A stretch of 64,000 nucleotides of DNA from Phorcysia thermohydrogeniphila (GCF_004339575.1 NZ_SMFV01000001.1:1-64000), one strand, 5' to 3'. Counted from the first letter of the stretch, positions 41,853-50,142 are shown. Translations and numbers: made by a program. Notes: generated by a model from the letters alone, not told the origin.

Positions 41853-44494
41853 TGAGGAAAACCTTAGCAATTCTTTTGACCGTTCTGGTTCTTCCGGGAG
41901 TTTCAGAGGCAAAGCTCAAGAAGAGTATGAAAAAAGAGTGTTTGGTCTGCCACGAGAACTGGTTGCTTGAGACAAAGGTGGAATCTCCGAAACTTTTAAG
42001 CAATAGGTCCTTAAAGGCTGCAGATAAGCTTATGTGCCTTTCCTGTCACGATGGTTCCCTTGCTGACGATAGGGAAACTTTCCTCGGCTTTGGTCACTTT
42101 TCCCACCCGGTAGACAAAGAAGTACCTAAGGACTTTAAGTTGCCGAAAGGCTTCCCAACTAAGGACGGAAAGCTCTACTGTGGAACTTGTCACACTCCCC
42201 ACACTGAAACCGGTAGCGAGAAGAAACTTGACTACACCTTCATGAGGAAGCCGAACGTAAACTCTGCCCTCTGTATGGAATGCCACAAAGCGAACGCCGA
42301 GCACGGAATGAACCATCCCATTTTAGAGGATACTGCTGATAAGCTCAGCGATGAGCTAATAGAGAAAATTTCCCTTCTTGGTGGAAGGGTTACTGAGAGT
42401 GGGGAGCTCCAGTGTGAATCCTGCCACTCCCCTCATAAGGGAAAAGCCAAGAAAGCTCTGTTAAAGCCGGTTGACAGATCACAGCTTTGTATCGTCTGCC
42501 ATACCGATAGGCTTAACTCTGAAGAGCATAAAGATTACAGAAATCACCCAATTCACAAAGACTTCCCCGAAGAGGCAGAGATAGCCCTATTTGAAGAGAA
42601 GAAGGCTATTACAAAATCTGTTGAGTGTATGACCTGCCACAAGGTTCACAAGGAGGAGAACAAACACCTCCTCGTGGCGAAAGAGGAAAAGCTCTGTTCC
42701 TCCTGCCACGTTGAGGAGGGTAAAGTTAGCTCTACAAAACACAATATCGCTGGTAACTCCTGTAAAAGCTGTCACACTCCTCATAAAGCAAAGGGTCCAA
42801 AGCTCTGGAGCAGGGAAATTCCAGAAGACGCCTATGACTACGCTTCAATCATAGAGGTCAAGGGTAAGAGTGATATCCTTTGTCTTTCCTGCCACTATAC
42901 CGGGAACAAGATAGAAGGCAAGGAAGTTGTAACCGTTGGAACGCTTACACACCCGACGGGCAAGAGCTTAAAAGAGAAGGTTAATCTACCCCTCCCCAAC
43001 AAAAAACTTGCCTGTGTTACCTGCCATGACCCTCACCACGCTTACGACGACGGTAAAGAGAGTAAGTTCTTGAGGAAGGAAAGGCTTTCCCTCTGCTACA
43101 CGTGCCATAAATCTCAGACTAAGGTGAAAGAGGGAGCACACGGAGAGATAGACAAGAAGAGGTGGAAGAAGGGAGACTGTTTTGCCTGCCACAACGTTCA
43201 CAACGCCAAGGACGGTTACCTTTCAAGGGTAGTTTACGGTGAAATATCCCCTATGGAACCTGCGGTTGACGGTTTCTGCTTAGCTTGCCACGACCCTGAA
43301 GGTATGGCTGAGCATAAGGTTAAAGAGTCTATCTACAACGAACACCCTGTTGGAGTAAAGAACCCAACGAATAAACTGCCCGGCAAGAAAATTGCCTGCG
43401 TTACCTGCCACGAGCCCCACTCCCACGAGGAGGAGCTCCTCAGAATTCCCGTAAAAGGAGATTCTGCTCTTTGCCTGACTTGCCATACAGATAAGAACCT
43501 TAAAGGAACTTCCCACGATTTACTTCACAACCCGGAAGTTAAGCTCTCAGAGGAAGAAAGGAAGGAACTCCTTAAAGGTGGAGCCTGCTCTGCCTGTCAT
43601 ACTCCTCACAATCCGGCGTACAAGGTTCTCTGGTCAAGGAAGCTTGGAAAAGGTAGAACTATAAACGAGAGGATGTGTAACTCTTGCCACTCTGAGGGTG
43701 GGTTGGCTGCCGATAAGACGATAGGAAAACATACCCACCCATTCGGTAGGGAAGTTACAGAGAAGAACCTTAAGATGATTAAGAATTCCAGACTTCCGCT
43801 CATAAGCCAGATGACAGGCCATCCGGCCAAGCGGGGTGAGTCCGGTGTCCTTGACTGTGCAACTTGCCACGAGCCCCACAACGGTGCCGACAAGAAGAGA
43901 CTTACGAGGTACACAGTTGAAGGAGATAGCTCTCTCTGTACAGCCTGCCACACCAGCGAAGCGGCGGTTGTCGGTACAGACCACGATATGCGCGTTGTGG
44001 GTAAGAAGTTAAAGGGTGGCGTCTGCTCTGCATGCCACGTTCCCCACAACGCAAAAAATGAGCTTCTCTGGGCTAAGGAGGTTAAGAGAGTCTCCGGTAA
44101 CAGAATGTCTGACTACTGCCTCTCCTGCCACACTAAGGGAGGACTTGGAGAGAGCAAGGTTATCAAGTACTACTACCATCCATCTAAGGACGTTAAGGTT
44201 AAAAACCTTGACAGGCCGGGAAGGGAAGGCGACTGGCCTCTCTTTACGAAGGATGGCAAGAAGGTAAGTGTCGGTGGAGAGATTGTCTGCGAGACTTGCC
44301 ATAATCCACACGTCTGGAGTAAAGACGGAGGAGCTCCCCATAAACCTGTTGAGGGTAACGTCCTTAACAGCTTCCTGAGGAATAGAACCTTAAAGGGTAG
44401 CATCTGCGTTGACTGTCATGGACTTGACGCCCTTTACAGGTATAAATTCTTCCATACTAAGAAAGTTCACCAAGAAACCCCCTCTTACAAGTAG
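41852..44494 (+). CDS. 24-haem c-type cytochrome
   Basis: 880 aa with a signal peptide ending near VSEAK. I count 24 CXXCH motifs spread over the whole chain, most in units of [CX2CH]-x-PH (CGTCHTPH, CESCHSPH, CVTCHDPH, CSACHTPH and others), and the second His is a likely ligand. The repetition suggests growth by tandem duplication of a doubled-CXXCH domain. A haem wire this long suits transport across the periplasm or outer membrane to an extracellular acceptor. The final acceptor cannot be read from sequence. It is followed after 13 bp by two tiny membrane genes. Confidence 0.92.
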   Translation: MRKTLAILLTVLVLPGVSEAKLKKSMKKECLVCHENWLLETKVESPKLLSNRSLKAADKLMCLSCHDGSLADDRETFLGFGHFSHPVDKEVPKDFKLPKGFPTKDGKLYCGTCHTPHTETGSEKKLDYTFMRKPNVNSALCMECHKANAEHGMNHPILEDTADKLSDELIEKISLLGGRVTESGELQCESCHSPHKGKAKKALLKPVDRSQLCIVCHTDRLNSEEHKDYRNHPIHKDFPEEAEIALFEEKKAITKSVECMTCHKVHKEENKHLLVAKEEKLCSSCHVEEGKVSSTKHNIAGNSCKSCHTPHKAKGPKLWSREIPEDAYDYASIIEVKGKSDILCLSCHYTGNKIEGKEVVTVGTLTHPTGKSLKEKVNLPLPNKKLACVTCHDPHHAYDDGKESKFLRKERLSLCYTCHKSQTKVKEGAHGEIDKKRWKKGDCFACHNVHNAKDGYLSRVVYGEISPMEPAVDGFCLACHDPEGMAEHKVKESIYNEHPVGVKNPTNKLPGKKIACVTCHEPHSHEEELLRIPVKGDSALCLTCHTDKNLKGTSHDLLHNPEVKLSEEERKELLKGGACSACHTPHNPAYKVLWSRKLGKGRTINERMCNSCHSEGGLAADKTIGKHTHPFGREVTEKNLKMIKNSRLPLISQMTGHPAKRGESGVLDCATCHEPHNGADKKRLTRYTVEGDSSLCTACHTSEAAVVGTDHDMRVVGKKLKGGVCSACHVPHNAKNELLWAKEVKRVSGNRMSDYCLSCHTKGGLGESKVIKYYYHPSKDVKVKNLDRPGREGDWPLFTKDGKKVSVGGEIVCETCHNPHVWSKDGGAPHKPVEGNVLNSFLRNRTLKGSICVDCHGLDALYRYKFFHTKKVHQETPSYK

Positions 44495-44507
44495 CGGAGG
44501 TTAGAAA

Positions 44508-44657
44508 ATGGCAAGGGAAGTAAGCTCTAAGGATATAGAAAGGGAAGCTTTAATAGTTCTAATAGCTGCCCTTTCCATACTCCTCCTTCCTATCTTGGGA
44601 GTTTGGTTTGTAAAGTTCGTCCACTGGTACTCCAACTCAATATTTATGTGGCTATGA
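44508..44657 (+). CDS. small single-TM protein at the end of the cytochrome operon
   Basis: 49 aa from the ATG at 44508, with CGGAGG 6 bp upstream. An acidic/basic N-terminus (MAREVSSKDIEREA) precedes one strong membrane helix (LIVLIAALSILLLPILGVWF) and a short tail with Trp. It is in line with the cytochrome genes and 13 bp after the 24-haem stop. The size and layout recall small subunits of respiratory membrane complexes. Confidence 0.65.
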   Translation: MAREVSSKDIEREALIVLIAALSILLLPILGVWFVKFVHWYSNSIFMWL

Positions 44658-44667
44658 GGAGGAAGGC

Positions 44668-44802
44668 GTGGGAAGAGCTCTAAGGAATATATTCTTCTTC
44701 AGGAAGTGGATAGCCTCTGTTGAGCTTATCCTCTACATCTTTATGTTCCTAACCCTTATAATGACTGCCTACAACCACCTCTTTGGTGGAGGTCACCACT
44801 AA
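44668..44802 (+). CDS. second small single-TM protein of the cytochrome operon
   Basis: 44 aa from a GTG at 44668, with GAGGAGGAAGG just upstream. One hydrophobic helix (SVELILYIFMFLTLIMTAY) ends in a Gly/His tail (GGGHH). It begins 10 bp after the previous small gene and ends 3 bp before the deaminase gene. No family was recognised. Confidence 0.6.
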   Translation: MGRALRNIFFFRKWIASVELILYIFMFLTLIMTAYNHLFGGGHH

Positions 44803-44805
44803 GGA

Positions 44806-45258
44806 ATGCCGAGGCCCTCTTGGGACGAGTACTTTATGTCCATTGCTGAAATGGTCTCAACCCGTTCTACGTGCCTTAGGAGGAAGGTAGGGGCTGTTCT
44901 CGTTAAGGATAAGAGGATAATCTCAACTGGCTACAACGGTCCTCCTTCTGGGCTTAAACACCCAGAGGAGGTTGGTTGTCTCAGGGAAAAACTTGGAATT
45001 CCCAGCGGCGAGAGGCACGAGCTCTGCCGTGGCCTTCACGCTGAGCAGAACGCAATCATTCAGGCGGCCCTCCACGGCGTTTCAACAAAGGGAGCAGTCC
45101 TTTACTGTACCCACTGTCCTTGCTCCCTGTGCGTTAAGATGCTCATAAACGCAGGAATAACGAAGGTGATATACAAGGAAGGCTATCCCGACTGGCTTGC
45201 AAAGGAAATCGCAAAAGAGGCCAACCTGCCGCTCATCCAGTATCAAAAAGAACTTTAA
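44806..45258 (+). CDS. deoxycytidylate (dCMP) deaminase, ComEB type
   Basis: 150 aa. The zinc site is HAEQNAII plus CTHCPCSLC, the HAE...PCxxC pattern of cytidine-type deaminases. [21 protein letters not shown] and [20 protein letters not shown] are characteristic of the dCMP deaminase subgroup. It provides dUMP for thymidylate synthesis. Although it directly follows the cytochrome operon, the functional link is probably none. Confidence 0.93.
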   Translation: MPRPSWDEYFMSIAEMVSTRSTCLRRKVGAVLVKDKRIISTGYNGPPSGLKHPEEVGCLREKLGIPSGERHELCRGLHAEQNAIIQAALHGVSTKGAVLYCTHCPCSLCVKMLINAGITKVIYKEGYPDWLAKEIAKEANLPLIQYQKEL

Positions 45259-45305
45259 GCTTTTTTGGGCTACCTGTGGTAAAATTCGGCTGAGGGCCGC
45301 CAAGG

Positions 45306-46274
45306 ATGAAGATAAACTACCTTAGAGTTTCCGTTACCGACAGGTGCAACTTCAGGTGCCGTTACTGCGTTCCAGAAGGAACGAAGGAGTTCATCCCCCA
45401 CAGCGAAATCCTGAGGTATGAAGAGATAGCCGAAATAGTAGGCATTTTCTATGAATTTGGAGTTAACTCTGTAAGGTTAACCGGAGGAGAGCCTTTAGTA
45501 AGGAGAGGTTTAGAGAACCTTATCCTGCAGATAAAAGAGAGAGGAATAGGAGAAGTCTCACTTACTACAAACGGTTTTTTGCTTTCTGAGAAAGCAAAAC
45601 TTCTTAAGTCCTGCGGCCTTGATAGAGTAAACATCAGTATTGATACCCTTGACCCTGAAAAGTTTGCCTACATAACGGGAACAAAGAATAAAGGAGCTCT
45701 CTCTAAGGTCATAGAAGGGCTTGAAACTTCCTTAGAGGCCGGGCTAACGCCCGTTAAGGTAAATACCGTTCTGATAAGAGGGTTTAACGATTCAGAAGTA
45801 GAGGACTTCATTCGCTTTTCTGAAAATTACGAGGTTGAGGTTCGCTTTATAGAGCTCATGCCGGTTGGTGGAGAGTTCTTTACCAAGGAAAACTTTATAC
45901 CGGCTTCAGAGATTAAGAGGTTCATAGAGGAAAGGTTTGGGAAGCTCATTCCGGTTAAGACCCGCAAGAAAGGGCCGGCAAAATCCTTTAGAATAGAAGG
46001 AACGCAGGCAGTTGTAGGCTTTATTTCGTCTGTTAGCGAGCATTTCTGTAACTCCTGTAACCGTTTAAGGCTGACTTCAGACGGTAAACTCCGCCTGTGT
46101 CTGATGAAAGACAGGGAGATTGACTTAAAGTCTATTCTTCGCTCCCCTGTCTATAGCAGGGAACTCCTCAAGAAGGTTATTTTAGAGGCACTTGTAGAAA
46201 AGCGTAGCGTTAACGGCATTGAAGCTTTAAGAAGTTTGGGGTGTCATAGAAAAATGTTCACAATTGGAGGTTAG
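45306..46274 (+). CDS. moaA: GTP 3',8-cyclase
   Basis: 322 aa. The radical SAM cluster motif is CNFRCRYC near residue 14, with LTGGEPLVR following. The C-terminal second cluster is in FCNSCNRLRLTSDGKLRLC. It performs the first step of molybdenum cofactor synthesis. The usual C-terminal GG is present (FTIGG). A TAAAAT box at about 45279 may be its promoter. Confidence 0.96.
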   Translation: MKINYLRVSVTDRCNFRCRYCVPEGTKEFIPHSEILRYEEIAEIVGIFYEFGVNSVRLTGGEPLVRRGLENLILQIKERGIGEVSLTTNGFLLSEKAKLLKSCGLDRVNISIDTLDPEKFAYITGTKNKGALSKVIEGLETSLEAGLTPVKVNTVLIRGFNDSEVEDFIRFSENYEVEVRFIELMPVGGEFFTKENFIPASEIKRFIEERFGKLIPVKTRKKGPAKSFRIEGTQAVVGFISSVSEHFCNSCNRLRLTSDGKLRLCLMKDREIDLKSILRSPVYSRELLKKVILEALVEKRSVNGIEALRSLGCHRKMFTIGG

Positions 46275-46541
46275 ATGACCGTCTCAGAAGTGGCTTTAAG
46301 CGTTATAGCTGTCTGTATGGTTCTAATAACCATTGGAACTATCGTCATTTCTGTAGCTCTTTATAGGCTTCTTAAAAAACTTGAAGAAAGTGTAGATACC
46401 GTAAACAACCAGCTTAGGCCTGCCGTTCTGGAGCTAAAAAAGACCGTCCTCAACGTAACTGAGGCTTTTCAAATAGTAGAAGGATTTGTATCTTCGGTTA
46501 GAAAGTTTAGAAGGAAGAAAGATAAGAAGGAAGAAAAGTGA
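46275..46541 (+). CDS. DUF948-like small membrane protein
   Basis: 88 aa. One N-terminal helix (VALSVIAVCMVLITIGTIVIS) is followed by a helical, coiled-coil-like region (KKLEESVDTVNNQLRPAVLEL) and a lysine-rich end. This is the DUF948 pattern, of unknown role at the membrane. It starts directly after the moaA stop. Confidence 0.75.
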   Translation: MTVSEVALSVIAVCMVLITIGTIVISVALYRLLKKLEESVDTVNNQLRPAVLELKKTVLNVTEAFQIVEGFVSSVRKFRRKKDKKEEK

Positions 46542-46607
46542 ACTCTTGCTGGAAATCCTTTTAACGTTGGACTACTTTTAAAGTAAGAACACAGAAAGGA
46601 GGAAACG

Positions 46608-46907
46608 ATGAAGAGGACCTCTTTTATGTTTTTACTTGGTACAGTTGTCGGTGCTGTAACGGCCTACCTTGCAACGGCAAGGGGGGAGGAGATTCTGAAG
46701 AAGCTTGAGGAGCTCCAAGAGCAAATCAAGGAGAGTGACCTCCCCGAAAGGGCAAGAAACTTGGTAAAAGAGATTTCTGAGTCCGTAACTCAGCTCATTA
46801 CTACCGGCGAGAAGGAAATGAGCGAGGAGGAGAAGAAGAGTATCTTAGAGGAGGTTGAAGCGAAAATAAAGAAGCTTGAGGAAGCCATACAGCAGAAGGC
46901 GGAGTAG
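46608..46907 (+). CDS. YtxH-like small membrane protein
   Basis: 99 aa. A short N-terminal helix (FMFLLGTVVGAVTAYLATAR) is followed by a long amphipathic helix rich in Glu/Lys (KKLEELQEQIKESDLPERAR onward). This recalls YtxH-type proteins, often encoded beside DUF948 genes as here. GGAGG lies 6 bp upstream. The stop abuts murE. Confidence 0.7.
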   Translation: MKRTSFMFLLGTVVGAVTAYLATARGEEILKKLEELQEQIKESDLPERARNLVKEISESVTQLITTGEKEMSEEEKKSILEEVEAKIKKLEEAIQQKAE

Positions 46908-48350
46908 GTGAGGCTTAACTGTCTCTTAAAAAGTGCGGGTCTTCCTCCTTTAAAGAAGGAACTTGAAGTAACCCACGTTACCGATGACTCACGAGAAGTT
47001 AAGCCCGGCTCTCTCTTCTTTGCCTTACGGGGATTTAAAACCGATGGGAACCTATTTATCCCCGAAGCCGTAAAGAGGGGAGCTGTAGCTGTAGTAACCG
47101 ACAGCAGGGATTCCTTAGAAAAATATAAGAGCTTAGGCGTTCCTTTAATCTTTTCACAGGACCTCAGGAGAGACTTGGCCTTAATAGTTTCCCGTTTTTA
47201 CGGAGACCCTTCATCATCCATAAAAGTAATTGGCGTTACGGGGACTAACGGAAAAACGACTACGGCCTACATTCTCTACCACCTTTTAAACCGTTTGGGG
47301 AAGAAGACCGCAATAATAGGGACGGTTGAGTACGGACTCCCCGGAAAGACTATTCCAGCAGAAAGAACAACTCCCTCTCCTACTACTTTCTTCCGCCTTC
47401 TTAAAGAGTTTAAAGAAAATGGGGCGGACTTCGTAGTCTGTGAAGTTTCCTCTCACGGTTTAAAGCTCCACAGGGTAACCGGAACAAAGTTTAAGGGAGC
47501 GGTCTTTACAAACCTTTCTCCTGAACACCTTGACTTCCACAAGAACCTTTGGGACTACTTCCTTTCAAAAGAAAAGCTCTTTTTTATGACAAGGGACGTA
47601 GGAGTTGTAAACGGCGACGATAAATTTGGAAAACTCTTGCTTGGCCTTAGAGGAATTTTCCCCTGTAAGCTTTCAAGTTTTGGAAAGAAAGGAGAGTTCA
47701 GAATTGAGAGGGTGGAAAACTTAGAGGAAGGCCTCCTTGTTATTTTAAAGCTTGGTAGAGAGACTTACCCAATAAAGACCTCTTTAAGGGGTTTCTTTAA
47801 CGCCTACAACGTAGCTGCGGCCTTTTCTCTCCTTGTAGAGCTTGGCTTTTCTCCAAGGGAGCTCTTAGGCCTCTTTGACGGAATTTCAGTTCCCGGCAGG
47901 ATGGAGGAGGTAGTGAAGAACGTCTTTGTTGACTACGCTCACACTCCAGACGCTTTAGAGAAAGTTTTAAGAGCTCTAAGAGAGCTTAAAAGAGGAAGGC
48001 TCATAGTTGTCTTTGGCTGTGGAGGGGACAGGGATAGAGAAAAGCGTCCACTAATGGGCAGTATAGCCGAAAAACTTGCCGACTTTATCATTTTGACTAA
48101 CGACAACCCAAGAAGCGAAGACCCGGAGCAGATAGTAAATGAAATCCTCTCAGGTATAAGGGAAAGGAGTAAGGTGGAGGTCATCTTTGATAGAAGGTTG
48201 GCCATAGAGAGGGGATTAAAACTGAAAAAGGAGGAAGACATTCTCTTAATAGCCGGAAAAGGTCACGAAACCTATCAGGAAGTTGGGAGCAAAAAGTATC
48301 TTTTTGACGACAGGGAAGTGGTGAGGGAGCTCTCCCGTTTGATACAATAA
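46908..48350 (+). CDS. murE: UDP-N-acetylmuramoyl-tripeptide synthetase
   Basis: 480 aa from a GTG at 46908. The ATP loop is GVTGTNGKTTTAY, with a HLDFHKN motif and DYAHTPDAL in the central and C-terminal domains. The C-terminal DNPRSEDPE carries the DNPR motif that selects meso-diaminopimelate. It adds the third residue of the peptidoglycan stem peptide. The -10 of CRISPR leader 4 overlaps its stop codon, and murF lies beyond the array. Confidence 0.96.
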   Translation: MRLNCLLKSAGLPPLKKELEVTHVTDDSREVKPGSLFFALRGFKTDGNLFIPEAVKRGAVAVVTDSRDSLEKYKSLGVPLIFSQDLRRDLALIVSRFYGDPSSSIKVIGVTGTNGKTTTAYILYHLLNRLGKKTAIIGTVEYGLPGKTIPAERTTPSPTTFFRLLKEFKENGADFVVCEVSSHGLKLHRVTGTKFKGAVFTNLSPEHLDFHKNLWDYFLSKEKLFFMTRDVGVVNGDDKFGKLLLGLRGIFPCKLSSFGKKGEFRIERVENLEEGLLVILKLGRETYPIKTSLRGFFNAYNVAAAFSLLVELGFSPRELLGLFDGISVPGRMEEVVKNVFVDYAHTPDALEKVLRALRELKRGRLIVVFGCGGDRDREKRPLMGSIAEKLADFIILTNDNPRSEDPEQIVNEILSGIRERSKVEVIFDRRLAIERGLKLKKEEDILLIAGKGHETYQEVGSKKYLFDDREVVRELSRLIQ

Positions 48351-48507
48351 GAAAAGATGGCCTTTGAAATCTGAATAAGGCTAACGGGGCAGAGTTAAGT
48401 TTACTGAAACTTTTTGCTCTAAATAGCGAATTTCCAGCGAGTTATAGAATTTGATAGAAATCTTAAATTCTGGAGACTTTGGTTTTCAATACTTCCAGAT
48501 TTTTGCT
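48343..48507 (+). promoter_or_regulatory. CRISPR leader 4 with its promoter
   Basis: TACAAT (48343-48348) overlaps the murE stop. The 150-bp leader runs from TGGCCTTTGAAA (48358) to TTTTTGCT at 48507. The palindrome copy TTAAGTTTACTGAA is at 48395-48408. Confidence 0.82.
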
Positions 48508-48709
48508 GTTGAAATGCCCGAAAAAGTGAGCGGGATTGCGACTAACATCCATCTGCCATCTCATCGATTATCCAATACGTATATTCTGTTGAAATGCCTG
48601 AAATGCCCTAAAAAGTGGAAGGGATTGCGACTATTCCCGTAAAGCAACTTATGAGGTAGAGAATAACTAGTAAAGTTGAAATGCCCTTAAAAGTGGAAGG
48701 GATTAGGGT
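48508..48709 (+). CRISPR. CRISPR array 4 (two spacers), between murE and murF
   Basis: The repeats are at 48508-48542 (perfect), 48588-48631 (44 bp, because GAAATGCCT/C is duplicated in tandem near its start) and 48675-48709 (decayed 3' end, GGGATTAGGG). The spacers are 45 bp (48543-48587) and 43 bp (48632-48674). Confidence 0.94.
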
Positions 48710-48720
48710 AGGTTTGTTTA

Positions 48721-48760
48721 ATCAAGGAGGGAGCTTGAGGGGGATGAAATCCTCCTCACG
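48721..48760 (+). terminator. CRISPR trailer hairpin 4
   Basis: GAGGGGGA (48737-48744) pairs with TCCTCCTC (48750-48757) with one G-T wobble. The flanking AAGGAGGGAGCTTGAG is shared with trailers 2 and 3. It lies about 70 bp before the murF start. Confidence 0.65.
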
Positions 48761-48828
48761 TTTTGTCTCTTGTAGTTTCTAATCTTTGGGTTAAATTTCT
48801 TTTTAAGTTTTTTCTCTGGGGAGCTCCC

Positions 48829-50142
48829 TTGAAGGCAGAAGATTTAGCAAAGATAACAGAAGGACGGTTAAGGGGAGAAAAAAACATTTCCGTTTCCTCC
48901 TTTGAGTTTGACACGAGGGAAGGGGTATCTGAAGCTCTCTTCATTCCTCTAAAAGGAAAAAGGGACGGCCACGATTTTATAGAGGATGCTTTTTTAAAAG
49001 GAGCTCTCGGAACCCTAACGGAAATACCTGTAGAAGTTCCAGAAGGAAAGTTTTCTATAGAAGTTGAAGACACCTTTTTGGCCTTTAAGAAAATTGCCCA
49101 GTTTAAGAGAGAAAACTTTTCTAAAACCCTTGTAGCCGTAACAGGAAGCGTAGGAAAAACGACGACAAAGGAGCTCCTTTTCCACCTCTTTTCAGACCGT
49201 TTTAAGACCTATAAAAACAAAAAGAGTTTCAACAACATGTTGGGGGTTGTCTATACCCTTTCAAACCTTCCGAGAGAAACAGAAGTTTACATTCAGGAGC
49301 TTGGAACGAACGCTCCGGGAGAAATTGGCGAGCTTACAGCTTTTGTAAAGCCCGATATATCCATCGTTACCGCTGTAGAAAGAGCCCATACAGAAGGTTT
49401 GAAAGATTTTGACACTATACTCAAAGAGAAAATGTCCATTACGGAAGATGTTCCTGCGGCCGTTGTCCCTTACGCTTTTAGGGAATTCTCAAAGTCTTTT
49501 GAAACTGTTACCTTTGGAAGAGAAGGCGATGTAAGGGTCGTTGACCTTAAGTTTTTCCCCGATAGAACACTTTTCTCCCTTGAGTTTTTCGGAAAAAGGC
49601 TTTCCTTTGAATCTCCCATTCCGGGTTATTCCCTCGTTAACGCCGCTGCAGTTGCCGTGGCTGTAGCTCTCATTCTTGGCGTTGATGTTGCGGACTTTCC
49701 GGAAAGGTTAAAGTCTTTCCAACCTCCTGAGATGAGGCTCTGCATAGAGAGGTTAAAGGGAGTAGTTCTTATAAACGACGCCTATAACGCTAATCCCCGT
49801 TCAATGGAGAACGCCATCCACGTTCTATCCTTGCAGCCCACGACTAAGGTAGCTGTTTTGGGAGATATGGCAGAACTTGGGGAGATTTCGCGTGAGGAGC
49901 ACAGAAAGCTCGGAGAGCTTTTAAATAGAGCCGGTGTTACAGAGCTTGTTGCCTTTGGAGAGGAGATAGGAAGAGCTCTGGAGACCTTTAAAGGTAAGTC
50001 CTTTTACTTTACAATCAGAGAAGAATTTATTAATTTTATTAATAACTACGATTTTTCTGGAAAAGCAGTCCTTGTAAAGGGTTCAAGGAAGAACAGGCTT
50101 GAAGAAGTGGTCAAAATAATAAGGCAGAGGTATGGAAGTTGA
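48829..50142 (+). CDS. murF: UDP-N-acetylmuramoyl-tripeptide-D-Ala-D-Ala ligase
   Basis: 437 aa from a TTG at 48829, with GGGGAG upstream; the open frame continues to 48763, but that start would lie beside the CRISPR trailer and lacks a ribosome site. The ATP loop is AVTGSVGKTTTKELL, with QELGTNAPGEIGEL and NDAYNANPRSMENAI as family motifs. It adds D-Ala-D-Ala to the UDP-MurNAc-tripeptide. It overlaps ddl by 4 bp. Confidence 0.94.
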   Translation: MKAEDLAKITEGRLRGEKNISVSSFEFDTREGVSEALFIPLKGKRDGHDFIEDAFLKGALGTLTEIPVEVPEGKFSIEVEDTFLAFKKIAQFKRENFSKTLVAVTGSVGKTTTKELLFHLFSDRFKTYKNKKSFNNMLGVVYTLSNLPRETEVYIQELGTNAPGEIGELTAFVKPDISIVTAVERAHTEGLKDFDTILKEKMSITEDVPAAVVPYAFREFSKSFETVTFGREGDVRVVDLKFFPDRTLFSLEFFGKRLSFESPIPGYSLVNAAAVAVAVALILGVDVADFPERLKSFQPPEMRLCIERLKGVVLINDAYNANPRSMENAIHVLSLQPTTKVAVLGDMAELGEISREEHRKLGELLNRAGVTELVAFGEEIGRALETFKGKSFYFTIREEFINFINNYDFSGKAVLVKGSRKNRLEEVVKIIRQRYGS

